Below, in pieces: positions 1 through 7,100 of a stretch of 9,286 nt of DNA. Origin of the DNA: Methanobacteriota archaeon (GTDB taxonomy: Archaea; Thermoplasmatota; DTKX01; GCA-020343715); contig JAUVEQ010000081.1 in the NCBI GenBank assembly GCA_030594725.1, positions 1-9,286 on the forward strand. Direction: 5' to 3'. The position numbers and the translations under genes were made by a program. The notes beneath the pieces are model-generated. The model was not told the DNA's origin, made no database searches, and saw only the letters and a program-made list of their open reading frames with translations. How positions within the stretch are numbered: position 1 is the stretch's first letter; every line of letters starts with the position of its first letter.

Positions 1-1123
1 GCTCCCCCGGGGCCATTATGCCCTGGTGCGCTCCCAGGCACGGTCCGCAACCCGGGTTGAGGACCAACGCCCCCGCCCGCACGAACTGCTCTATCAGGCC
101 CAGCTTGATGGCGGCCAGCAGCTCGCGGCGGCTTGCCGGAATGACCAGGAGACGGACGCCCTTGGCCACCTGATCGCCTCCCAGGACGTCGGCGGCGGCC
201 TGGAGGTCGGCGACACGTCCGTTGGTGCAGCTCCCAAGGACGGCCTGGTCGATCTCCAGCCCTTCGAACTCGGAGATGGGTCCGACGTTGTCCACGCTGT
301 GGGGTGCGGCTATCATCGGTTCCAGCTCCGAGGCGCTGTAGTGGTGCTCGGAGATGTAGGTCCCATCGGCATCAGGATAGACCAGGTTCTCGTACGGAGG
401 GTCGACGCGACCCTTCAGGTAATCGATCGTCCGGTCGTCCGGGGCGACGGTCCCGGCCTTGGCGCCAGCCTCCATCGACATGTTACAGATCGTCATGCGG
501 CCCGGCACATCCATGGACTCGATGGCGGCACCCGCCCACTCGACGGCGGCGTAGTTGGCGCCGTCGGCGCCCACGTCCCCGATGAACTTGAGCACCAGGT
601 CCTTGGCGCCCACCCGCTTGCGGAAGGCCCCGTGGACCTCCACGCGCATGGTCTCGGGCACCCGCAGCCACAGCTCTCCCATGGCCCAGACACCCGCCAT
701 CTCGGTGGCGCCAATGCCCGTCGAGAACGCTCCCAGGGCCCCGTAGGTCGTGGTGTGGGAGTCCGTGCCCACCACCAGGTCGCCGGGACGGACGAAGCCC
801 ATCTCCACCATGACCTGGTGGCATATGCCCTCCCGCTCGCCGAGGAAGTGTGGGAGGTCCATCTCCCCGATGAAGTCCCGAACGTCCTTGTGAGCCGTGG
901 CCGTCTTGATGTTGTTGGCCGGGATCCGATGGTCGAAGAGCAGGACGATCTTCTCCGGGTCCCACACCTCCTTCACACCGATCTCACGGAAGACCTTGGA
1001 GACCAGTTTAGCGTTCTCATGGGACATGGCACGGTCGACCCGGGCAGAGACGATCTGACCCACGTCCACCTGGTCCTCGCCGGCTGCCCTGGCAAGGATC
1101 TTCTGGGCGATGGTATAACCCAT
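1..1123 (-). CDS. leuC: 3-isopropylmalate / homoaconitate dehydratase large subunit (partial, C-terminus missing)
   Basis: This is the large, iron-sulfur subunit of an aconitase-family hydro-lyase. It would isomerise 2- to 3-isopropylmalate in leucine synthesis, or the homocitrate equivalents, together with a separate small subunit (LeuD type) in the cytoplasm. Translation of the minus strand gives 374 uninterrupted residues from the ATG at 1123 to the window edge. Seen: GTDSHTTTYG at about 119-128, GSCTNGR at 297-303 and NPGCGPCLG at 356-364. Cys299, Cys359 and Cys362 are the expected 4Fe-4S ligands. The N-terminus (MGYTIAQKILARAAG) matches the family start. Family members are roughly 420 residues, so about 45 C-terminal residues lie outside the window. 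A TATA-like element at 1153-1163 would give a leader of about 10 bases. The large subunit alone does not separate isopropylmalate isomerase from homoaconitase, since specificity lies mainly in the small subunit. Family assignment is firm; exact substrate is not. Confidence 0.93.
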   Translation of the reverse strand, partial: MGYTIAQKILARAAGEDQVDVGQIVSARVDRAMSHENAKLVSKVFREIGVKEVWDPEKIVLLFDHRIPANNIKTATAHKDVRDFIGEMDLPHFLGEREGICHQVMVEMGFVRPGDLVVGTDSHTTTYGALGAFSTGIGATEMAGVWAMGELWLRVPETMRVEVHGAFRKRVGAKDLVLKFIGDVGADGANYAAVEWAGAAIESMDVPGRMTICNMSMEAGAKAGTVAPDDRTIDYLKGRVDPPYENLVYPDADGTYISEHHYSASELEPMIAAPHSVDNVGPISEFEGLEIDQAVLGSCTNGRVADLQAAADVLGGDQVAKGVRLLVIPASRRELLAAIKLGLIEQFVRAGALVLNPGCGPCLGAHQGIMAPGE

Positions 1124-1152
1124 TGAGGCACCCCGTCGGGGGGGAATCCACG

Positions 1153-1163
1153 TTTATATATTT
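1153..1163 (-). promoter_or_regulatory. TATA box for the leuC-type gene
   Basis: Read on the minus strand this is AAATATATAAA, an A/T-only island in GC-rich DNA. Its centre is about 35 bases upstream of the ATG at 1123, so transcription would start near 1131 and leave a leader of only about 8-10 bases. The element reads as TTTATATATTT on the plus strand and could also drive a longer transcript towards ilvA. The nearer element at 1254-1260 fits ilvA better. Confidence 0.6.
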
Positions 1164-1253
1164 GAAGCCTTCCAGGCTCCCTTGGAGATTCACCCCCTCT
1201 CCCCGGTCAGGGGACTCCCGTTCCTACCTGCAAATGGAGCTTGAACAGTGGTG

Positions 1254-1260
1254 TTATATA
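1254..1260 (+). promoter_or_regulatory. TATA box for ilvA
   Basis: TTATATA lies 34 bases upstream of the ATG at 1294. With the usual archaeal spacing of about 25 bases, transcription would begin near 1280-1284. The Shine-Dalgarno site (1283-1288) would then sit at the very 5' end of the message. The predicted start falls inside the dyad at 1269-1283. Confidence 0.55.
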
Positions 1261-1268
1261 CTAGCTTG

Positions 1269-1283
1269 TGATAACGGTTATCA
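1269..1283. promoter_or_regulatory. 15-base perfect dyad, candidate operator of ilvA
   Basis: TGATAACGGTTATCA is a perfect inverted repeat of 7 bases on each side of a central G. It starts 9 bases after the ilvA TATA box, covers the predicted transcription start and touches the AGGTGA ribosome-binding site. A repressor bound here would block initiation, and this is a common operator position in archaea. The regulator is unknown; an amino-acid-sensing Lrp/AsnC-type protein is a guess from the gene's role. Confidence 0.5.
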
Positions 1284-1293
1284 GGTGAGCTTC

Positions 1294-2547
1294 ATGGCGG
1301 ATGAAGAGGGCGCCGTGAGCGATGAGGAACATATCGCTGTAGACGCGGCCGATGTCGAATCCGCATGGGATGTGCTCAAGGGCCATCACAGGCGCACCCC
1401 CATGATTCTATCCCGATCATTATCGGAGATGACGGGCTCCAATGTCTACCTCAAGTTAGAGAACGAGCAGCGCTCCGGATCCTACAAGTTCCGCGGAGCC
1501 TTCGTGAAGATCGCATCCCTTTCCGACGCAGAGAAGGAGAAGGGGGTCATCGCCGCATCAACGGGCAACAACGCCCTTGCAGTGGCCCGCGCAGCATCGA
1601 TGCAGGGTGTCAAGTCCGTCGTCGTGGTCCCCACCGGCATGGCCCTGCCCCGGGCCGAGGTCGCCCGCTACTACGGCGCCGAGGTCCGCTACTTCGGCGG
1701 CTCGTACGGCGAGGCCAACCTCGAGACGGAGCGCATCGCCAAGGACGAGGGATACACCCTCATCCATCCCTACGACGACGAGAAGGTCATCGCGGGCCAG
1801 GGGACCATCGGCATCGAGCTCCTCGAGGACCTCCCCGAGGTGGACACCGTGCTCGTGCCCATCGGTGGAGGCGCCCTCATCTCCGGCATCGCCATCGCCA
1901 TCAAGGCCAAGAACCCTGAAGCCCACATCATCGGGGTCCAGGCCTCGGGAGCACCTCCCCAGGAGGTTCCCTCCCCCGACGGCCAGCACGTTACCATCCG
2001 CAGGGTCACCTCCATCGCCGACGACATCACCATCAGGATGCCTGGCAAGATAACCATGCCGATCATCCGCAAGATGGTGGACACCGTGGTGACCGTTGAC
2101 GAGGACGAGATCGCCCGTGCCTTCGTGTTCCTCATGGAACGCCACAAGACCGTGGCGGAGGGTGCCGGCGCCGTGCCCACCGCGGCCATACTGTTCGACG
2201 AGGTCAACCATCTGGGAAAGAACGTGGTCTGTCTCATCTCGGGCGGCAACCTGGACATCAACAACATAGGCAAGATCATCCGCCAGGGCCTCACCAAGGC
2301 GGGTCGTATACTCCAGATCCGTGTCCAGATGGAGGACAGGCCTGGTCGACTGTTCAACCTGCTCGAGTCCATTAGCGAGGGCGGTGCGAACATACTCGAG
2401 GTGAGCCACCGACGGGACGTGCCCGACCTGCCCTACGGCCTGGTGGAGCTCAACCTCACCTTCGAGACCCGGGACGAGGACCACGCACATCAGCTGCTGA
2501 GCCTCATCGTCACCGCTCCCGGGACCGATCTGGTCGAGGCGGAGTGA
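1294..2547 (+). CDS. ilvA: threonine ammonia-lyase (threonine dehydratase) with C-terminal ACT domain
   Basis: This PLP enzyme deaminates threonine to 2-oxobutanoate, the entry step of isoleucine synthesis, or to feed catabolism. The protein is 417 residues. The start at 1294 is chosen because AGGTGA (1283-1288) sits 5 bases upstream; an in-frame ATG at 1123 would put the promoter and dyad inside the gene. The PLP domain spans about 20-335. It has SGSYKFRGA with the PLP lysine at Lys65, the phosphate-binding loop GGGALISG at 191-198, AGQGTIG at 167-173, and SGGN at 316-319. Residues 339-412 form an ACT domain (RVQMEDRPGRLFNLL), usually the allosteric amino-acid site. The cofactor-contact motif reads STGNNAL at 89-95, where most family members have SAGNHAQ; the key Asn92 is kept. 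Length and order match TdcB/IlvA-type enzymes with a single ACT domain. A related serine/threonine deaminase activity is possible. Confidence 0.9.
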   Translation: MADEEGAVSDEEHIAVDAADVESAWDVLKGHHRRTPMILSRSLSEMTGSNVYLKLENEQRSGSYKFRGAFVKIASLSDAEKEKGVIAASTGNNALAVARAASMQGVKSVVVVPTGMALPRAEVARYYGAEVRYFGGSYGEANLETERIAKDEGYTLIHPYDDEKVIAGQGTIGIELLEDLPEVDTVLVPIGGGALISGIAIAIKAKNPEAHIIGVQASGAPPQEVPSPDGQHVTIRRVTSIADDITIRMPGKITMPIIRKMVDTVVTVDEDEIARAFVFLMERHKTVAEGAGAVPTAAILFDEVNHLGKNVVCLISGGNLDINNIGKIIRQGLTKAGRILQIRVQMEDRPGRLFNLLESISEGGANILEVSHRRDVPDLPYGLVELNLTFETRDEDHAHQLLSLIVTAPGTDLVEAE

Positions 2548-2552
2548 GCTCC

Positions 2553-3104
2553 TCACCCCTCTTCCATCCCGTCCACTTCCGAAATCCTCTCTTTTAGGGC
2601 CTGGATACCATCATCACCCAGAACGGGCTTGTCCACCTCCCACTCGGTGTAGTCCACGAGCCTGTTCTCGTGATAGGGCTGGAGAACGACCCTCTCATGG
2701 AACAGAGGGATGAGAGGGATGAAGGGACCCTTGACCTCCACTCCCCGGAGCTCGATGTACGGGATGAAGAACCCCCTTGGATGCATGAACCCCTCCTGGT
2801 ACAGGCCTGGGGGGACCCTGTGGCCGAAGATGCCCTTTGACCAGAACTCTGCGATGAGGAAGGAGAAGGTCGCTAAGCCTATGATGAACACGATCAGAGC
2901 CACGTCCTGGATGACCATGTAGAGCACGATGCCGACAATGGACAGGACGACCACGAGCACGATGGTGTAGGTCAGCACCTCCAGGAAGAGGTTCTTACGG
3001 TACCGGGTGCTCCATTCGTACCGGCTGTGAAGAAGTGGCGGGCCAGGGTCGATGGGTTCCACCTTCTCGATCCGTCCATCGATGACGACCCTTGAGATCC
3101 TCAT
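2553..3104 (-). CDS. membrane protein of unknown function, two transmembrane helices
   Basis: I do not recognise this 183-residue protein. Seen: a charged, proline-containing N-terminus (1-38), two closely spaced hydrophobic segments at about 40-64 and 68-87 that would form a helical hairpin, and a C-terminal soluble part (95-183). The soluble part alternates Gly, aromatic and beta-prone residues (EGFMHPRGFFIPYIEL) and ends in an acidic helix. Two helices followed by a small beta-rich domain resemble the layout of prokaryotic PH-like membrane proteins; this is a weak structural guess. The ATG at 3104 is preceded by AGAGGA with good spacing. It is the last gene of the smc cluster, 48 bases after scpA. 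Its stop lies 5 bases from the convergent ilvA stop, leaving no room for a separate terminator between them. Its position suggests co-expression with the SMC complex and perhaps a membrane link. That is inference. Confidence 0.8.
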   Translation of the reverse strand: MRISRVVIDGRIEKVEPIDPGPPLLHSRYEWSTRYRKNLFLEVLTYTIVLVVVLSIVGIVLYMVIQDVALIVFIIGLATFSFLIAEFWSKGIFGHRVPPGLYQEGFMHPRGFFIPYIELRGVEVKGPFIPLIPLFHERVVLQPYHENRLVDYTEWEVDKPVLGDDGIQALKERISEVDGMEEG

Positions 3105-3121
3105 TGAAATTCCTCTGGCAG

Positions 3122-3152
3122 GTGTAGAGGGAGGTTGACCGTCCTCCTACAC
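3122..3152 (-). promoter_or_regulatory. bulged hairpin between scpA and the membrane-protein gene
   Basis: On the transcribed strand, GTGTAGGAGG pairs with CCTCC, a CTC bulge, then TACAC, around an 8-base loop. This gives ten base pairs. The hairpin begins immediately after the scpA stop codon and ends 17 bases before the next ATG, just before its AGAGGA site. It has no T-run, so a classical terminator is unlikely. It could instead be an mRNA processing or stability element that sets the level of the last gene. Confidence 0.45.
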
Positions 3153-4148
3153 TCAATTGTTCTTCCTGTCCACCGCGTGGGCGGCCTTGAGCTCCTCACC
3201 CAGGTTCCCGTCCCTCATCTTCTGGACGAGGATGGTCCCGTACGGGAACTTGCGCTGCCACAGCTTGATGCGTCCATGGAGTGCCAGGAACAGGGCCGCC
3301 ACGAAGATGGTCAGGTAGTCCTCCACACCATCCTTGTGCAGGTCCTCCAGCGGTATGGGGTCCCCGTTGTGGGTGAGGATGCGTGCCCAGGTCTCGACGA
3401 TGTCGTCCTCCAGGGACTCCTTGTGCATCATCCGCTCGACACGGATGTCCCGCTCCCGCATGATGCGCTCACGGGCCACCTTCCGCTTCTCATCGATGCC
3501 CTTGCGGAGCTCCGTCTCCCGCCGGGCCTCCTCGAAGGCGTCCACCAGCTCGAGGAGGGTGACGGGCCTGGGGGTCCTGCGCTGGACCCGCTCCTCTATG
3601 GGCGGGGTCTCGGCCCGAAGGACCTCCTTCGTGTACACGTAGTCGGGCTCGTCGTAGGCGGCCCACTCGGGGGCATCGTCGAACCAGTCCGCGATGTCGC
3701 CGTTGGCCTCATCCTTGACACGCTCGAGGGCCGCGAGCACCTCCTCCGTCTGGAGGCGGAGCACCGACCATGCCATGAGCATCAGGCGGCCTGCCGTGAT
3801 GAAGTCGATGTCCTTCTCCTTCTTTACACGCTTGAGGTACAATCGTGAGAACTCGATCAGGTTGACGTCCCAGGGGTTAAGGTGCTCCGTCAGCACCAGC
3901 TCGAGGGTGATGGCGATGGACTTGTCGAAGGGGTCGTCCATGGACACGTGGGCGCCCTCCTGCATGTTATGGACCATCTCCATGTAGCCCTGGAGACGGT
4001 CCCCCGAGTCCTCCTCGTCTATCAGGCTACGGTGGAACACCAGGTGGGAGATCACGCCCTCCACGGATTCGGCGAGGGCTGGATCGGCAGTCAACGGGTC
4101 CGCGCCGAATATGGAGGCGGTCTCCCCGGGTCCCTTCCCGTTAGCCAT
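3153..4148 (-). CDS. scpA: ScpA, kleisin subunit of the SMC condensin complex
   Basis: Kleisin subunits bridge the two SMC heads and help close the DNA-entrapping ring on the chromosome. This protein is 331 residues. The kleisin N-terminal domain covers about 72-145 (LNPWDVNLIEF at 90-100, DIDFITAGRLMLMAWSVLRL at 113-132), the region that binds the SMC neck. A charged linker spans 145-265, including a very basic helix near 215-245. The C-terminal winged helix is at about 268-310 (FVAALFLALHGRIKLWQ). An extra 70 residues precede the kleisin domain, so it is longer than the usual roughly 250. The start at 4148 is chosen because GGAGGTG lies 6 bases upstream; the in-frame upstream ATG at 4187 lies within smc. 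The ATG overlaps the smc stop by 8 bases (ATGGCTAA), implying translational coupling. No scpB follows. Confidence 0.9.
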   Translation of the reverse strand: MANGKGPGETASIFGADPLTADPALAESVEGVISHLVFHRSLIDEEDSGDRLQGYMEMVHNMQEGAHVSMDDPFDKSIAITLELVLTEHLNPWDVNLIEFSRLYLKRVKKEKDIDFITAGRLMLMAWSVLRLQTEEVLAALERVKDEANGDIADWFDDAPEWAAYDEPDYVYTKEVLRAETPPIEERVQRRTPRPVTLLELVDAFEEARRETELRKGIDEKRKVARERIMRERDIRVERMMHKESLEDDIVETWARILTHNGDPIPLEDLHKDGVEDYLTIFVAALFLALHGRIKLWQRKFPYGTILVQKMRDGNLGEELKAAHAVDRKNN

Positions 4149-7100
4149 GGACCACACCTCCCGTTGCCTTTCCCTTCCCCTTCCCACCGGACTTCCCCTC
4201 CTCGGGTGGTTGTTCCGTCTTGAACTCGGCCAGGTTGACCTTCCCCACCACGTCCGAGATCCCGCCTCCAGTGAGGGTCACACCGTAGAGCTGGTCCGCC
4301 TTGGTGAGGGTGACCTTCCGGAGTGAGATCATGAGGACCTGGGCGTAACTGGAGTTCTTGGCGACCATGCGGGCCACCATCTCGGCGTTCACCGCGTCGA
4401 GGAACATGTCGACCTCGTCCAGGAGGTAGAAGGGGGATGGGTCGAACCGCTGTATCGCGAATATGAGGGCCAGGGCCGTGAGGGACTTCTCGCCGCCGGA
4501 CAGGGACTCCAATCGCAGCACCTTCTTGTTCAGGGGCCGGGCCTCGATGATGAGACCCCCCTCGAAGGGCTCGTCCGGATTCTCAAGCTGAAGGTGGGCG
4601 TCGCCGCCGTTGGACAGTTCCTTGAAGATCTCCTGGAAGTTCCGGTCGATGGCGTCGAAGACCTTGTACAACCCGTACTTCTTCTTCTTGTTAAGCTCGT
4701 CGACCAGCTTGAGGAGGTCCTTCTTCTGCTTCTCCAGCTGCTTGAGCTCCTGTTGCAGCTCGTCCCGCCGCTTCACCTGGACGTCGTACTCCTCGATGGA
4801 GCGCATGTTGACAGGCTCCAGTCGGGCCATCTTGACCTCGGTGTCCCTGACGGTGACGTTGAGGGTCTCAAGGGGAGGCAGGGGCTGCTTCACTTGGATG
4901 TCGTAGCGGGCGCACTCCTCCTCGGCCTCCTGGAGGGCTCCCTCGAGGGCCTGGGTCTTAACCTTCAGCTGGATCATCAGGTCCGCATGGGTCTCCAGCT
5001 TCGTCTCCAGGCCGTCCACATCGCCCAGTAGCCTGGTCTTCTCCTCGAAGGCCTTCTCCTTCGTGGTCCGGAGCCGTTCGACCTCCGAGGAGGTCTGCTC
5101 CTCGATCTTCAGCAGCCCGTTGAGCTCCACATCCATGGCGCGGGCGGTCTCCTTCGCCTCGGAGATGACGGACTTGGCCTCTTCCAGGTCCTTCTCGATC
5201 TCCTCGATCTTGCCCACCACGTCGGACTCGTGCTTCTGCATGAGCCCGTTCTGGGTCTGGACGGTCTCCATCTTGGACTCGGCGTCCCGGAGGCTCTCGC
5301 GGGCGTCGGCGCTCCCATCGTGGAGCTTCGCGATGCGCTGGGAAAGGTCCTTGGGGGTGGCCTTGTTGACCTTTATGGACAGGGCATCCCGCTTGACCTC
5401 CAGTTCCGCTAGGCGGGTCACGATGGCCTTGAGGTCCGACTCCCTGCTGTCGACCTCTGCCTGGGCATCGATGGTGACCTTCTGTTGCTTCTTGCGCTCA
5501 TCGCGCATGGTCTTGAGCCGGCCCTTGTAGTCCTTCCGCCGGACCCCTATGTCCTCCAGCTTGGAGGAGTCGGTGCCCTCCTTTGAGCTGAGCTCCCGCA
5601 GTTCGGTCTCGGTGGTGTACATCGTCTCCCGGAGGGATTGGAGCTTGGCGGATACGGTGTCGCTCCGGTCCACCGCCTGCCTGAGGGCCTTCTTCACCTG
5701 GTCGAACTCCGTCTTGGCGGGTGCCCCGAACCGGATCATGGACTTGGCGAGGGCGCCACCGATCATTGCTCCAGAGGCCTCGGTGAGCTCCCCGTCCGTG
5801 GTGACCAGCCGGACGCCGCCCATCAGCTTGCGGGCGGTGTTGAGGTCCTTGACCACCACGGTGTCCCCGAAGGCGTACCAGAATGCCGACTCGTACTGCT
5901 CGTCGTACTTCACCAGTTCCCGGGCGAAGCCGATGGCGTTGTCGTGCTGCACGGCCATGAGGGCCTTCCCACCGGGTCGACCCTTGCGCATCTTGTTGAG
6001 GGGAAGGAAGGTGGCGCGGCCGATGTTGGTCTTCTTCAGGTAGTTGATGCACTGGGCCGCGGCCTCATCGTCCTCTACGACGACGGACTGCATGCGACCA
6101 CCGGCCGCCACGGTGAGGGCGTTCTCGTACTTCTTGCTGACCTCGGCCAGCTCGGCTATGGTGCCCAGCACCCCTCGCAACTTGCCCCTGTCGCGGGCAT
6201 CGATCACCGCGTTCACGGCCCGGGTGTACCCCTTCTCCAGCTGGATGGCCGCCTCGGACTCGGCCTTCAATGAGTTGAAATCCCGGGAGAGGCGCTTGAC
6301 CTCGTTCTCCAGGTCGTTCGCCTCCTTCATGAGACGCTTCTCCTCGGCCTTGGACGAGTAGATGGTCCCCTGCAGCTCCTTGATGCTGTCCCGCTTGTTC
6401 TTGGAGGCCTTCGAGATGTCGGAGGTGGAGAACTCCAGGTCCTTCAGCTCGAACTCGAGGGTCTTCATGCTCTCCTCGAGCTGGGCCAGCTCCAGTGAGG
6501 CCCTGTCCATCCGCTCCTTGGCCCTGTCCCTCTCAAGGGCGAGGGCGTGCTGGTCCTCGAGGGCCTCGTCGTGCTCCTTCCGGACCTGGGCGATGTCCCT
6601 CTGGATGGTCTCGATGTCCTTGGAGGTATCCCTGGCGGCGGCGTTCGCAGCCTCCAGCTCCGTCTGGAGGTCATCGATGACCTTCTTGTGGACCCCCATG
6701 TCGTTGTCGAAGTCGTCCAACTGCTTCTTGTAGGTCGTGAGCTGCCGTCGGATGCCACGCAGTTCCTGCTGCTGGGTGGCCTTCGCCGTCTTGAGCTCAT
6801 CGATAAGGTCCTTGGCCTTCTCCTCCCTGTCCTCGGCCCGGAAGCGCTCGAGGCGGACCTTGTCGATCTCCTCCTTCAGGTGCTCGGCATCGGCGCCACC
6901 GACACGGATGATCTCCTTCTCCACCCCGGACAGGGTCCTCTCGAGCTCTTCGAGGAGCTTGCGATTGTCCTCGATGGAATGGCGATAGGTGCCCCGCTCC
7001 TGGTCGTACTCGCCGATCTGGGCGGCGACCCCCCGCGTCTGGTCCTCTATCTCCTCCCGCTTCTTGTGGGCCATCTGGGCCTTGGCCAGCTGGAGCTGTT

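Noticed and set aside
26..1126. Long plus-strand open frame of 366 codons
   Set aside because: It is the mirror of the leuC-type gene on the other strand. The minus-strand product shows all family motifs, while this one is low-complexity His/Gly/Asp-rich.
1123..1293. Upstream in-frame extension of ilvA to ATG 1123
   Set aside because: It would place two TATA boxes and the dyad inside the gene and adds non-family sequence. ATG 1294 has a proper AGGTGA site.
1558..2556. 332-codon minus-strand frame opposite ilvA
   Set aside because: It is a shadow of ilvA in GC-rich DNA, with a composition typical of antisense translation and no domain.
4149..4187. Upstream start of scpA at 4187
   Set aside because: ATG 4148 has GGAGGTG at ideal spacing and the coupled overlap with the smc stop. 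The 13 extra residues only translate the smc tail in another frame.
5498..6052. Several 100-210 codon frames within smc on both strands
   Set aside because: They overlap conserved SMC hinge and coiled-coil coding sequence and have shadow-like composition without ribosome-binding sites.
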